The position numbers and the translations under genes were made by a program. From an uncultured Bacteroidales bacterium (GTDB lineage: Bacteria > Bacteroidota > Bacteroidia > Bacteroidales > Bacteroidaceae): DNA of 59,242 bases. The stretch covers positions 1 through 59,242 of the forward strand of contig CACXLY010000006.1 in assembly GCA_902768605.1 (NCBI GenBank). The letters run 5' to 3'. The notes beneath the pieces are model-generated. The model did not search any database. It had not been told where the DNA came from and saw only the letters and a list, made by a program, of their open reading frames with translations. Positions 33,784 to 41,670 of the stretch are shown here, piece by piece. The number at the start of each line of letters is the position of its first letter. The first letter of the stretch is position 1.

Positions 33784-34527
33784 ATGAAGATAGGCGATCA
33801 AGTGCGCTTTCTCTCCGAGGTGGGAGGGGGCAGAGTGAGTGGCTTCCAAGGGAAGAACATTGTCCTCGTGGAGGATGAGGACGGGTTTGAGATACCGATG
33901 CTCAAGCAAGATGTAGTAGTGGTTGGCAACGAGGAATACGACATCGGGAAGGTGAACACAGCCCCCTCCCCATCCCTCCCCCAGGGAGGAGGGAGTGAAG
34001 AAGCCGCGCAGGAAAGCATTCCTCCTCGGGGGAAGGTTTGGAAGGGGGCTCCTCTCGAGCGCAGGGAAGGCGAGCGGCTCAACCTCTACCTCTCTTTCTT
34101 GCCTGATGAGGTGAAGGAAATCTCCAGCACGGGCTTCGAGTCGTACCTCGTGAACGACAGCAACTACTACATGCAGGTCTCGCTGATGAGCGCGGAGGGA
34201 GCGAGCTGGCGACTGCGTTTCTCGGGCATCATAGAGCCTAACAGCAAACTTTTCGTCGAGGCTTTCGACCGCTCGCAGGTCAACGATTTGGAGCGCCTCT
34301 GCGTGCAAGCCATCGCCTGGAAGCAGGACAAACCGTTCTCGCTCAAGCCCGCCATAACAACAGAACTTCGCCTAAACCTGACGAAGTTCTATAAACTGCA
34401 CGTCTTCCACCCGAATGAGTTCTTCAATGAACCCAACTGGACGGAAGACGTTATCCGTGATGACAAGCCTGTCCGGAACGTCTTTGTGGATGCCGAACAG
34501 GTGAAAGAGGCAGTACTCAATTCATAA
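33784..34527 (+). CDS. DUF2027 protein, apparently truncated before its Smr domain
   Basis: 247 residues. MKIGDQVRFLSEVGGGRVSG and FQGKNIVLVEDEDGFEIPML form the N-terminal beta domain; the second domain (VKEISSTGFESYLVNDSNYY ... KFYKLHVFHPNEFF) is also typical. Relatives in Bacteroides, as I remember them, continue into a C-terminal Smr nuclease-like domain after a VKEALL-type word. Here the protein stops at VKEAVLNS, where LNS and the stop come from the AATTCAT repeat, and no Smr sequence follows. Residues 59-89 are a GC-rich palindromic coding repeat (APSPSLPQGGG ... IPPRGKVWKGAP) in the interdomain linker. Confidence 0.82.
   Translation: MKIGDQVRFLSEVGGGRVSGFQGKNIVLVEDEDGFEIPMLKQDVVVVGNEEYDIGKVNTAPSPSLPQGGGSEEAAQESIPPRGKVWKGAPLERREGERLNLYLSFLPDEVKEISSTGFESYLVNDSNYYMQVSLMSAEGASWRLRFSGIIEPNSKLFVEAFDRSQVNDLERLCVQAIAWKQDKPFSLKPAITTELRLNLTKFYKLHVFHPNEFFNEPNWTEDVIRDDKPVRNVFVDAEQVKEAVLNS
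33960..34050. repeat. GC-rich palindromic coding repeat in the DUF2027 gene
   Basis: Left arm AGCCCCCTCCCCATCC plus CTCCCCCAGGGAGGAG; right arm TCCTCCTCGGGGGAAGG to GGAAGGGGGCT. They form an imperfect inverted pair, in frame, encoding SPSLPQGGG and IPPRGKVWKGAP. Confidence 0.88.
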
Positions 34528-34648
34528 TTCTTAATTCATAATTCATAATTATTTCTTTCGCCCTGTTTTCAGGCGTCCCTAATTATGAATTATGAATTAA
34601 GAATTATGAATTGGCAACTATGAATTATGAATTAAGAATTATGAATTA
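34518..34648. repeat. 34-bp perfect inverted repeat of AATTCAT units plus a third copy
   Basis: 34518-34551 and 34580-34613 are exact reverse complements separated by 28 nt that contain GCCCTG/CAGGCG. A further copy follows at about 34614-34648. The element supplies the stop codon of the DUF2027 gene on the left and of the guanylyltransferase gene (minus strand) on the right. Confidence 0.92.
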
Positions 34649-35722
34649 ATTTTTGGTGTCGCCGAACTTCGTGTCTGTGTGCATGCGGCGCATTGCTGCG
34701 TCGTCGTGGCGCGGACATATCATGAGGAACTCTCCCTCTTCGGCAATGACGTAGTCCTTCAGGCCTTTGATGACGGCGGTGTGACCTTCCGGCATGCGGA
34801 TGATGTTGCCCGAACACTCGTATAGATACGCGTTGGTGCCCATCAGGACGTTGCCGTCGGCGTCGCTCGGAGCGTCCTTGCCGATGCTTGCCCACGTGCC
34901 GATGTCGGCCCAGCCGAAGTGGCCGCGCTGCACATAGACGTGCTCGCTGCGCTCCAGGATGCTGACGTCCATGTTGTAGTTGGGCAGCACGTTGAAGCTC
35001 TCGGGCACGAGTTTCGGGTCGGCACTCTCGGCTTCGGCCATCATGCGGGGTATCTCGATGCGGTACTCAGGTACGAGCATGAACAGGTTGTCGAGCATGA
35101 CGCGGCTGCTGAAGCACAGCAAGCCGGTGTTCCAAAGGAAGTTGCCCTCCTGCATGAAGATGTTGGCGAACTCGTCGTTGGGCTTCTCGGTGAACGACTT
35201 GACGGGGAAGATGTCGTGGCTGAGCGGCTCGTCGTCGTTCATCTGGATGTAGCCGTAGCCTGTCTCAGGTCGCGACGGCGTGATGCCCATCACGAGAAGT
35301 CCGTCGTTCTCGCTGACGAACTGCAGTCCGTCGAGCACGTCCTGCCGGTACTCTTCCTCTTTGAGGATGAGCTGGTCGGAAGGCGTGACGAAGAGAATGG
35401 CCTGTGGATTCTGTGTGGCGATGAACACGGAACCCCACGCCACGGCTGCCAAGGTGCCTCGGCGCAGCGGTTCCTCCAGGATGTGCATGTCGTCCACCTC
35501 GGGCAGCTGCTCATAGACGAGCGGCAGGTACGCCACGTTCGTGCTGACGTAGATGTGCGAGGGGTCGATGAACTTGGCGACGCGGTCGTAGGTCTGCTGC
35601 AGCAAGGTGCGTCCCGTGCCGAAGAGGTCGAGGAACTGCTTGGGCTTTACCGTACGGCTGATGGGCCAGAGGCGACTGCCGTTGCCTCCGGCCAGGATGA
35701 GACAATACTTGTTGTCTGCCAT
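34646..35722 (-). CDS. manC: Mannose-1-phosphate guanylyltransferase
   Basis: 358 residues. The nucleotidyltransferase signature is intact at the N-terminus (CLILAGGNGSRLWPISRTVK then PKQFLDLFG), followed by FVTPSDQLI, FTEKPN and the YNMDVSILERSEHVYVQRGH block of GDP-mannose pyrophosphorylases. It makes GDP-mannose from mannose 1-phosphate and GTP in the cytoplasm. It lacks the C-terminal isomerase domain of bifunctional ManC/AlgA. First distal gene of a minus-strand group with the SGNH hydrolase (8-bp gap), HIT protein and GreA. Confidence 0.92.
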   Translation of the reverse strand: MADNKYCLILAGGNGSRLWPISRTVKPKQFLDLFGTGRTLLQQTYDRVAKFIDPSHIYVSTNVAYLPLVYEQLPEVDDMHILEEPLRRGTLAAVAWGSVFIATQNPQAILFVTPSDQLILKEEEYRQDVLDGLQFVSENDGLLVMGITPSRPETGYGYIQMNDDEPLSHDIFPVKSFTEKPNDEFANIFMQEGNFLWNTGLLCFSSRVMLDNLFMLVPEYRIEIPRMMAEAESADPKLVPESFNVLPNYNMDVSILERSEHVYVQRGHFGWADIGTWASIGKDAPSDADGNVLMGTNAYLYECSGNIIRMPEGHTAVIKGLKDYVIAEEGEFLMICPRHDDAAMRRMHTDTKFGDTKN

Positions 35723-35730
35723 GTGATGTG

Positions 35731-36423
35731 TTAGCGAAGTTTCTTAATGACGGGCAGCAGCAGGCTCTCCATGACTGCGTAGCCATCGGCATTGGGATGC
35801 ACGCCGGGATTGTCGTTGGCCAGTTCAGCCTTCATGGCTGTGCCTTCGGCATTGACCATGGCGCTGAAGTAATCGACATACGGAATCTTGTTTGCCTCGG
35901 CGTATGCCTTGACGCGAGCGTTGAGCTTGCGTATCTTGTCCATGCTGTCGGTTACTGACGGACGCCAGCTGAAGCCGCCGGCAGGGAGGCAGCTCGTCAG
36001 GATGACCTTGCACTTGTGGTACTTGGCGAGCTCGACCATCGAGAGAACGTTGCCGTAGGTTAAGTCCTCGTCGTATGCTCCGGTGTTCTCGGCGATGTCG
36101 TTTGTGCCGTAGTTGATGACCACGACCTTGGGCTGCAGGTTGATGACGTCCTCGCGGAAGCGCAGGAGGAACTGGTAGCTGGTCTGTCCGCCTATGCCGC
36201 GGCCGATGAGGTTGTTGTCCTTGAAGAACTCAGGCCGCGTGCGGGGCCAGCCGTCGGTGATGGAGTTGCCCATCAGTACGACGCGCTTCTCGCCCTTTGC
36301 AGGCGCACCAAGTTCCTTGTTCGACTCTGCGTAGCGCTTCCAGTTGGCGAACTCATGTTTCTGTGCCTGTATGCCGAGTGCGATGCTGAGCAATGCCACG
36401 GCGGTGATGATTCTTGCTTTCAT
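35731..36423 (-). CDS. Secreted SGNH/GDSL hydrolase
   Basis: 230 residues from ATG 36423 (signal peptide MKARIITAVALLSIALGIQA). The four SGNH blocks are visible: VVLMGNSITDGW (nucleophile serine), GRGIGGQT (glycine), INYGTNDIA (asparagine) and GVHPNADGY (histidine). Esterases of this type deacetylate glycans or act as lipases; in this strain a carbohydrate esterase is plausible but unproven. The upstream ATG at 36462 would translate an ATTAACCC repeat and is rejected. Confidence 0.88.
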   Translation of the reverse strand: MKARIITAVALLSIALGIQAQKHEFANWKRYAESNKELGAPAKGEKRVVLMGNSITDGWPRTRPEFFKDNNLIGRGIGGQTSYQFLLRFREDVINLQPKVVVINYGTNDIAENTGAYDEDLTYGNVLSMVELAKYHKCKVILTSCLPAGGFSWRPSVTDSMDKIRKLNARVKAYAEANKIPYVDYFSAMVNAEGTAMKAELANDNPGVHPNADGYAVMESLLLPVIKKLR

Positions 36424-36471
36424 GATTATGGTTTTAATGGGGTTAATGGGTTTAACGGGCATTATGGGAGG

Positions 36472-36864
36472 TCAGAAGGCCTTTCGGATGCTTTCTGCTA
36501 TCTGCTCGAATTCCTCGGGTGTGAGTTTGAGATGGGGGTTTGTGAAGCGCATGTCGGCCTCGCTCTGCATAGGGACGAGGTGAATGTGGGCGTGCGGCAC
36601 CTCCAGGCCGAGCACGCACTGGCCGACCTTCACGCAGGGGATAGCCTTCTTGATGGCCTTTGCCACCTTCTTTGCAAACACTTGAAGCCCTGCGAGTTCA
36701 TCGTCCTCGAGGTCGAAGATATAGTCCACTTCGCGCTTGGGAATCACGAGGGTATGACCCTTTTGCAAGGGGCTGATGTCGAGGAAAGCGTAGTAGCGTT
36801 CGTCCTCAGCAATCTTGTAGCTCGGTATTTCGCCTGCTACGATACGTGAAAAGATACTTGGCAT
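36472..36864 (-). CDS. HIT family (histidine triad) hydrolase
   Basis: 130 residues. The triad VPHAHIHLVP is intact near residue 95; N-terminus IFSRIVAGEIPSYKIAEDE is the HINT-like nucleotide-binding start. Likely a purine-nucleotide phosphoramidase. Spaced 48 bp from the SGNH gene. Confidence 0.92.
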   Translation of the reverse strand: MPSIFSRIVAGEIPSYKIAEDERYYAFLDISPLQKGHTLVIPKREVDYIFDLEDDELAGLQVFAKKVAKAIKKAIPCVKVGQCVLGLEVPHAHIHLVPMQSEADMRFTNPHLKLTPEEFEQIAESIRKAF

Positions 36865-36930
36865 TGTTATTTACGATTTGACGATTTACTATTTACGATT
36901 TATTTACGATTTAGTAATTTAACTATTTAC

Positions 36931-36966
36931 TTCTCCCCTCTCCTCGGAGAGGGGTCGGGGGTGAGG
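36931..36966. repeat. Intergenic copy of the GC-rich palindromic repeat
   Basis: TCTCCCCTCTCCTCGGAGAG followed by GGGTCGGGGGTGAGG, between the HIT gene and greA. It is the same class as the in-gene copies, flanked by TTTACGATTTAC short repeats. Confidence 0.8.
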
Positions 36967-36983
36967 CTGTCGAATCCCTTCAT

Positions 36984-37451
36984 TTAATCAAACGCGATGC
37001 TGACCACCTCGAGTTGGATGGTGCCCTGCGGCACTTTGATCTCGGCGATGTCGCCCACTTTCTTGCCGAGCAGTCCCTTGGCAATCGGGGTCTCCACACT
37101 TATCTTGCCGCTGCGGAGGTCGGCCTCCGTGGCGCTGACAATCGTGTACTTCATCGTCATCTTGTTTTTCACGTTGCGCAGTTCGACGGTAGAGAGGATC
37201 TGCACGGTACTGGTGTCGAGGTGCGTGGTGTCGATAATCTTAGCCTCGATAATTGTTTTCTTGAGCATGGCTATCTCAGTCTCGAGTTTGCCTTGCCATT
37301 CCTTAGCAGCGTCGTACTCGGCATTCTCCGACAGGTCTCCCTTGTCGCGGGCCTCTGCGATGGCAGCGCTTGCGGCGGGGCGGTCGATGCTTTCCATGTG
37401 CTGCAACTTTGCTACGAGCTCGTCGTAGCCTTTTTGTGTCATGTAAGCCAT
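36984..37451 (-). CDS. greA: Transcription elongation factor GreA
   Basis: 155 residues: an N-terminal coiled coil with the GreA signature (KGDLSENAEYDAAKEWQGKL), then a FKBP-like C-terminal domain ending in GTIQLEVVSIAFD. It rescues backtracked RNA polymerase by stimulating transcript cleavage. The leader is about 150 nt and contains a terminator-like hairpin (37541-37573). Confidence 0.95.
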   Translation of the reverse strand: MAYMTQKGYDELVAKLQHMESIDRPAASAAIAEARDKGDLSENAEYDAAKEWQGKLETEIAMLKKTIIEAKIIDTTHLDTSTVQILSTVELRNVKNKMTMKYTIVSATEADLRSGKISVETPIAKGLLGKKVGDIAEIKVPQGTIQLEVVSIAFD

Positions 37452-37540
37452 TTAATCTGTTTATGTTTTAGTTATACATTATCTATATATATGGTGGCTT
37501 GGGATGGGTCGCGACGTCTTTTTCCTTTTTGCGAAACGCG

Positions 37541-37618
37541 AAAAAAAAGAAGAATCCCGACTGGCGAAGTCGGAACCCTTGACCTTATCCTTTTTTATGT
37601 TAGCCGTCTGCAAAGGTA
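37541..37618 (-). promoter_or_regulatory. greA promoter with terminator-like hairpin in the leader
   Basis: On the minus strand, promoter TACCTTTG lies at 37618-37611. About 30 nt into the transcript, CCGACT (pairing 37568-37573 with 37557-37562) forms a short hairpin with a 5-nt loop, followed by GATTCTTC and eight U. No second promoter is visible before greA. The hairpin could attenuate greA, make a short RNA, or be a late terminator for dprA. Confidence 0.5.
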
Positions 37619-37738
37619 GGGATTATTTCTTTTCAATGCAAACTTTTTCAGGAAAAAATTATCACCCTACGTGTTTTTCTGCTTTCGCCGTTGTGCTAAA
37701 AGACTTTTTTCTGTTCAATATGTCGCATCGCCTGTGCT

Positions 37739-38869
37739 TTAGTGTCGTAATTTGTACTTGCCTCCGACGAGCATCTGCACTGCACCTTTCATCTCGAGCG
37801 AAAAGAGGAGGCTTGAGAGGTCGCCAATGGGGATGTTTGTCTCGACAGCGAGGACGTTGATTTGCTTGCTGTCGTCGCGGGCAAGTGCCTGCAGTACACG
37901 CTGTTCCTCCGCTGTGAAGTCGTCGGCAAAGAGCTCTTGCTGGACGCCTTCGGCAAGCTGTTTGCGGTGCTGCACATCGTCGGTCCAACCCATTGCCACG
38001 CAGAAATCCTCGGCCCCGGTCAGCAGTGTGGCGGCATTCGAGAAGATAAGCTTGTTGCATCCCGACGAGTAAGTATCGAAGACGCGGCCCGGGAAGGCCC
38101 ACACCTGCCTGTCGTAGCTGAGGGCGATGTCTGCGGTGATGAGCGAACCGCCTTTCGTCGCGCTCTCCACCACGACGACTGCATCCGCCATTCCCGCCAC
38201 GATACGGTTGCGCTGCACGAAGTTGCGCTTGTCGATTGGCGTTGCCGACATGTACTCCGTCAGCAGTCCGCCCTGCGCCACCATCTGTTTTGCAGTCTCC
38301 CGATGATGCCGCGGATAGATCTGGTCGAGCCCGTGGGCCAGGACGCCGACCGTCTCCAAACCCTCGTCCAATGCTGCCCGATGGCAATGCACATCCACGC
38401 CGTAAGCCAGTCCGCTCACGACGAGAGCGTCGGGGCAAAGCCGCTTCAGGTCGCGCACGAACGAGCGGCAGAGGTCCTTGCCGTAGGCCGTAATCTGTCT
38501 GGTGCCCACCATGCTGACGATGTGCTGCGTGTTGAGGTTGGCCGTGCCGCGGTAGTAGAGCAGAATCGGGGCGTCGTTGCAGTCCCGGAGCCGCTGCGGA
38601 TAGCCCTCATCGTTCAAGCCCAAGCACTGAATCCTGCCCTTTCTGCAGAACTCCAGCTCCTGCTCCGCCCGGGCCAGATATGTGTCAAAATGGCCCATTC
38701 CATCGAGAGTTTTCTTCGAAGCAGACGGCAGAACCTGCCTCAGGTCGTTGCGGTTTTCGTAGATGGTGACAGCCGAACCCAGCTCCTGAATCAGCAGGTG
38801 CAGGTTCGTGAGGCTCAACGAAGTCATCTGCGTCAAAGCCATCATGTATAAAGTCTCCTGGTCGGACAT
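37739..38869 (-). CDS. dprA: DNA-processing protein DprA
   Basis: 376 residues. Rossmann-type core: HIVSMVGTRQITAYGKDLCR, LVVSGLAYGVDVHCHRAAL, GVLAHGLDQIYPRHHRE, then FVQRNRIVAGMADAVVVVES and GSLITADIALSYDRQVWAFP, all characteristic. The N-terminal SAM-like and C-terminal winged-helix parts are present, so it is full length. DprA binds incoming single-stranded DNA and loads RecA in transformation. With the ComEA-like protein at 14831 it hints at competence. Confidence 0.93.
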   Translation of the reverse strand: MSDQETLYMMALTQMTSLSLTNLHLLIQELGSAVTIYENRNDLRQVLPSASKKTLDGMGHFDTYLARAEQELEFCRKGRIQCLGLNDEGYPQRLRDCNDAPILLYYRGTANLNTQHIVSMVGTRQITAYGKDLCRSFVRDLKRLCPDALVVSGLAYGVDVHCHRAALDEGLETVGVLAHGLDQIYPRHHRETAKQMVAQGGLLTEYMSATPIDKRNFVQRNRIVAGMADAVVVVESATKGGSLITADIALSYDRQVWAFPGRVFDTYSSGCNKLIFSNAATLLTGAEDFCVAMGWTDDVQHRKQLAEGVQQELFADDFTAEEQRVLQALARDDSKQINVLAVETNIPIGDLSSLLFSLEMKGAVQMLVGGKYKLRH

Positions 38870-38915
38870 AGTCTTTTCTTATTAACTGACGTTTCGGATG
38901 TTATCTTTTTGAGGG

Positions 38916-39066
38916 GGAGTTAAAGAAGTTAAAGAAGTTAGCTCGCTACGCTCGCTTGGGAAGTTAAAGGACAATAGCTTTGCAGCCAAGTTTGGGGCTG
39001 ATAGTTTTCCAACCTTTATGGTATCGTCCTTTAACTTCATTAACTTCTTTAACTTCTTTAACTTCC
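38916..39066. repeat. Inverted repeat of GTTAAAGAA units
   Basis: GGAGTTAAAGAAGTTAAAG... on the left is mirrored by TAACTTCTTTAACTTC... on the right. An inner pair GAAGTTAAAGGAC (38960-38972) / GTCCTTTAACTTC (39026-39038) is exact. It fills the dprA-thioesterase spacer. Confidence 0.85.
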
Positions 39067-39098
39067 GATAGATTAATGCCTGATTAGTGCCTCTCCCT

Positions 39099-39515
39099 TC
39101 ATTCTTCGGTCAGGACGATGCCGTATTTGCCAAGTTTCTCTTCCAGCTCGGGGCAGCGGCTGAGCTTGCCTCCGACGAGGCACACGACATCGACTTTCCC
39201 CCGGGCTGCCAGCTTCATGTCACTTGCGCGATAGATGTCCTGACGGAAGATATAACGGATTCCCTCCAGCTTCATATTGAGGCAAGAGACGAATTCATCG
39301 CGGCTGTGGAGCGGCGTCTTGTAGTCTATTGCCACGCGCGCCACGACGGAGACGATGTCCTGCTGCAGCATCTCGGCAAAGCTGATGCCTGCCGAGAGCA
39401 TGAACTCATGGCGGGTGTGCTCCATGTAATGTTGATAGTTGGCATTGTTGACGATTCCCTCAAGGTCACATTCATAGTCGCGAACCTTCATTTTCAGTTT
39501 GTAAATGTACTCCAT
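39099..39515 (-). CDS. Acyl-CoA thioesterase, 4-hydroxybenzoyl-CoA thioesterase family
   Basis: 138 residues from ATG 39515 (MEYIYKLKMKVRDYECDLEG). The longer ORF start would translate the GCAGCAA palindromes and is rejected. The hotdog-fold active-site region reads YECDLEGIVNNANYQHYMEH, with the catalytic-type aspartate and the NNANY helix. YbgC/FadM-like enzymes hydrolyse short acyl-CoA thioesters in the cytoplasm. It lies upstream of dprA. Confidence 0.88.
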   Translation of the reverse strand: MEYIYKLKMKVRDYECDLEGIVNNANYQHYMEHTRHEFMLSAGISFAEMLQQDIVSVVARVAIDYKTPLHSRDEFVSCLNMKLEGIRYIFRQDIYRASDMKLAARGKVDVVCLVGGKLSRCPELEEKLGKYGIVLTEE

Positions 39516-39530
39516 AATGTTATAAGTTCT

Positions 39531-39598
39531 TTGCTGCATCGCGACGAAGCAATTGCTGCATGGCGACTCAGCAATTGCTGCATGGCGATGCAGCAATC
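39531..39598. repeat. REP-like GCAGCAA palindrome cluster
   Basis: Three palindrome copies (TTGCTGCATCGCGACGAAGC, TTGCTGCATGGCGACTCAGC, TTGCTGCATGGCGATGCAGC) fill the gap between two minus-strand genes; the cluster starts at the stop codon of the DUF2851 gene. Confidence 0.88.
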
Positions 39599-40814
39599 AA
39601 TTCTTCTTCAAGTATTCGTATCCGAAACGGCATCGGAGGCAGTCCGTCCTGTCGCAGTATTGGCGTTTCAACTGTATGAGTGCCTGGCTGTCGGCAGCCG
39701 TGGAGACCTTCAGCCCGCATTCCTGCCACTGCCGCAGGATGTAGTTGTTCTCCGCGGGAAGCGTCTCCAGGAGCCGGATGGCACGCTGGCAGATGTCGTC
39801 GTTGCTGGTGTGGCGTCCGTAGGCAAAGAGCAGGGGCACCACCGTGTTGATGATGAGCAGGCGGCGGCTTGCTGCCGTCATTCCCTTCACGGCGAGGCAC
39901 GTCTGCAGCTCCTCCACGCTCTGCGCGCCCAGCAGACTGCTCATCTGCGCCCGTCCGCTGTGGTAGAGCTCCGCGATTTGCAGGATGCGGGCGGAGGGGA
40001 AATTGCTGGGGCGGGTCCGCAGGAAGCGCCAATCGGCCCGTTCCATCGCGTCGCCGAGGCTGAATTTGTGCTTCAGGAACGCATACTCCTGGCTGAGGAG
40101 CAGGACCTCCTGACTGCTTCGCAGACCCTCCACTTCGTCGATGAGGCCCGCCATCCCCAGGAAGAGCGCCTCGATCTGAAACAGGTCGTCGCGGTGTTTG
40201 CCGGCAGCCGAGAGGGGTATTCGCATGGCCCAGCGCTCGAAGGCATCGCCGTTGAGACCGAAGCCGAAACTGCGGCTCAGCGTGACGAACGTGGCACGCT
40301 CCCAGTCGCCCCCTGTCCGCTCGGCCCGTTCGGCCACTTTCTCCGACCTCTCCTTCAGCCTCTCCACGAGCAAGGCATCCATCCAAGGACGCACTTTTAT
40401 CGATGGAATCGAGGAAATTATGCGGTGGCAGCGCGGATAGTCCTCCGTTCGGCACAGCTCTTCGTAGCTCCGCCGGATGTGCTCCGGAATGTCGAGCCGG
40501 ACCTGCGGAAGCGTCTTCCCCTCCTGCGTCACGACCTCCGCGTCCACCTCTCCCACGACGTGCAGGATGACGCTGTTGTAGGCCGCATCGCTCTCGTGGC
40601 CGTGCCTGTACCAGTCCGACGAGCGGAGATGCACCTCCACATTGCCCGCCCAGACCGTCCCGTCCAGCCGAATCTTCGCATTGAAGAAGTCGGGGCCCTG
40701 GTCGTGATTGTGCAGACCGGGGTCGATGACCTCGACCGTCTGCCCCTCCGACGTTGTGAGCGGTTTCAGGGGCAATATCTTGTGTTTCCAGACGTAGTGG
40801 AGCAGGCGTTCCAT
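39597..40814 (-). CDS. DUF2851 family protein
   Basis: 405 residues. The N-terminus (MERLLHYVWKHKILPLKPLT) and the block DPGLHNHDQGPDFFNAKIRL, GNVEVHLRSSDWYRHGH are hallmarks of this Bacteroidetes-restricted family of unknown function. Full length for the family. Two cysteine pairs near the C-terminus (CDRTDCLRCRFGYEYL) suggest a small metal site. The stop TGA overlaps the ATTGATTGC end of the repeat. Confidence 0.88.
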   Translation of the reverse strand: MERLLHYVWKHKILPLKPLTTSEGQTVEVIDPGLHNHDQGPDFFNAKIRLDGTVWAGNVEVHLRSSDWYRHGHESDAAYNSVILHVVGEVDAEVVTQEGKTLPQVRLDIPEHIRRSYEELCRTEDYPRCHRIISSIPSIKVRPWMDALLVERLKERSEKVAERAERTGGDWERATFVTLSRSFGFGLNGDAFERWAMRIPLSAAGKHRDDLFQIEALFLGMAGLIDEVEGLRSSQEVLLLSQEYAFLKHKFSLGDAMERADWRFLRTRPSNFPSARILQIAELYHSGRAQMSSLLGAQSVEELQTCLAVKGMTAASRRLLIINTVVPLLFAYGRHTSNDDICQRAIRLLETLPAENNYILRQWQECGLKVSTAADSQALIQLKRQYCDRTDCLRCRFGYEYLKKN

Positions 40815-40848
40815 ACTTATTTTGGCCTCGTTAACTTATTTTGTGAAA

Positions 40849-40886
40849 CAAAAGTACGCATAATTGCGCGAAAAGCAGTACTTTTG
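40849..40886. promoter_or_regulatory. Divergent promoters, DUF2851 and dapB
   Basis: Minus strand TACTTTTG at 40856-40849; plus strand TACTTTTG at 40879-40886, 22 nt before dapB. Confidence 0.75.
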
Positions 40887-40908
40887 CACGAAAAATATCA
40901 GATAACGT

Positions 40909-41622
40909 ATGAAAATAGCACTTATAGGGTACGGCAAGATGGGCCGCATGATAGAGGAAATAGCCCTGCAGCGCGGTCACGAAATCGTCAGCATCATCGA
41001 TATTGACAACCAGCAAGACTTCGAGAGCCCTGCTTTCGCCAGTGCCGACGTCGCCATCGAGTTCACGACGCCCTGGACGGCTTACGACAACTATCTCAAG
41101 GCTTGGCGCGCCGGCGTGAAAGTCGTCAGCGGAAGCACGGGCTGGATGAAGGAGCACGGCGACGACGTGAAGCGTGCCTGCGCCGAGGGCAACACGCTCT
41201 TCTGGGCCTCGAATTTCAGTGTGGGCGTCGCCATCTTCAGCGCCGTCAACACCTATCTTGCAAAGATAATGAACCGTTTTACGCAGTACGACGTCAACAT
41301 CGTCGAGACGCACCACGTCCACAAACTCGATGCACCGTCCGGCACAGCCATTACCCTGGCCGAGCAAATCGTGGAGAACCTCGACCGCAAAGCGCGTTGG
41401 GGACTGCACGAGACGCAACCCGGCGTGCTCCGCATCGACGATGTCCGTCGCGGCGAAGTGCCTGGCATCCACGCCATAACCTATGACTCGCCCGAGGACA
41501 TGATAACCATCACCCACGACGCACACGGTCGCCGCGGCTTCGCCCTCGGTGCCGTCCTCGCCGCCGAGTACACGGCAGAGCACGCGGGACTGCTCACGAT
41601 GTCCGACCTCTTCAGTTTCTAA
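40909..41622 (+). CDS. dapB: 4-hydroxy-tetrahydrodipicolinate reductase
   Basis: 237 residues, slightly shorter than the usual 240-270, as in other Bacteroidetes. MKIALIGYGKMGRMIE is the NAD(P)-binding start; VETHHVHKLDAPSGTAITLA is the DapB signature with the catalytic histidine/lysine region. It catalyses the reduction step of lysine and diaminopimelate synthesis. dapB followed by lepB and a WbqC-like gene is an arrangement I recall from other Bacteroidales. Confidence 0.95.
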   Translation: MKIALIGYGKMGRMIEEIALQRGHEIVSIIDIDNQQDFESPAFASADVAIEFTTPWTAYDNYLKAWRAGVKVVSGSTGWMKEHGDDVKRACAEGNTLFWASNFSVGVAIFSAVNTYLAKIMNRFTQYDVNIVETHHVHKLDAPSGTAITLAEQIVENLDRKARWGLHETQPGVLRIDDVRRGEVPGIHAITYDSPEDMITITHDAHGRRGFALGAVLAAEYTAEHAGLLTMSDLFSF

Positions 41623-41670
41623 TTCCCATCTCGCCCTTTAATTCCATTTGACCTATTAATCCCAAAACAT

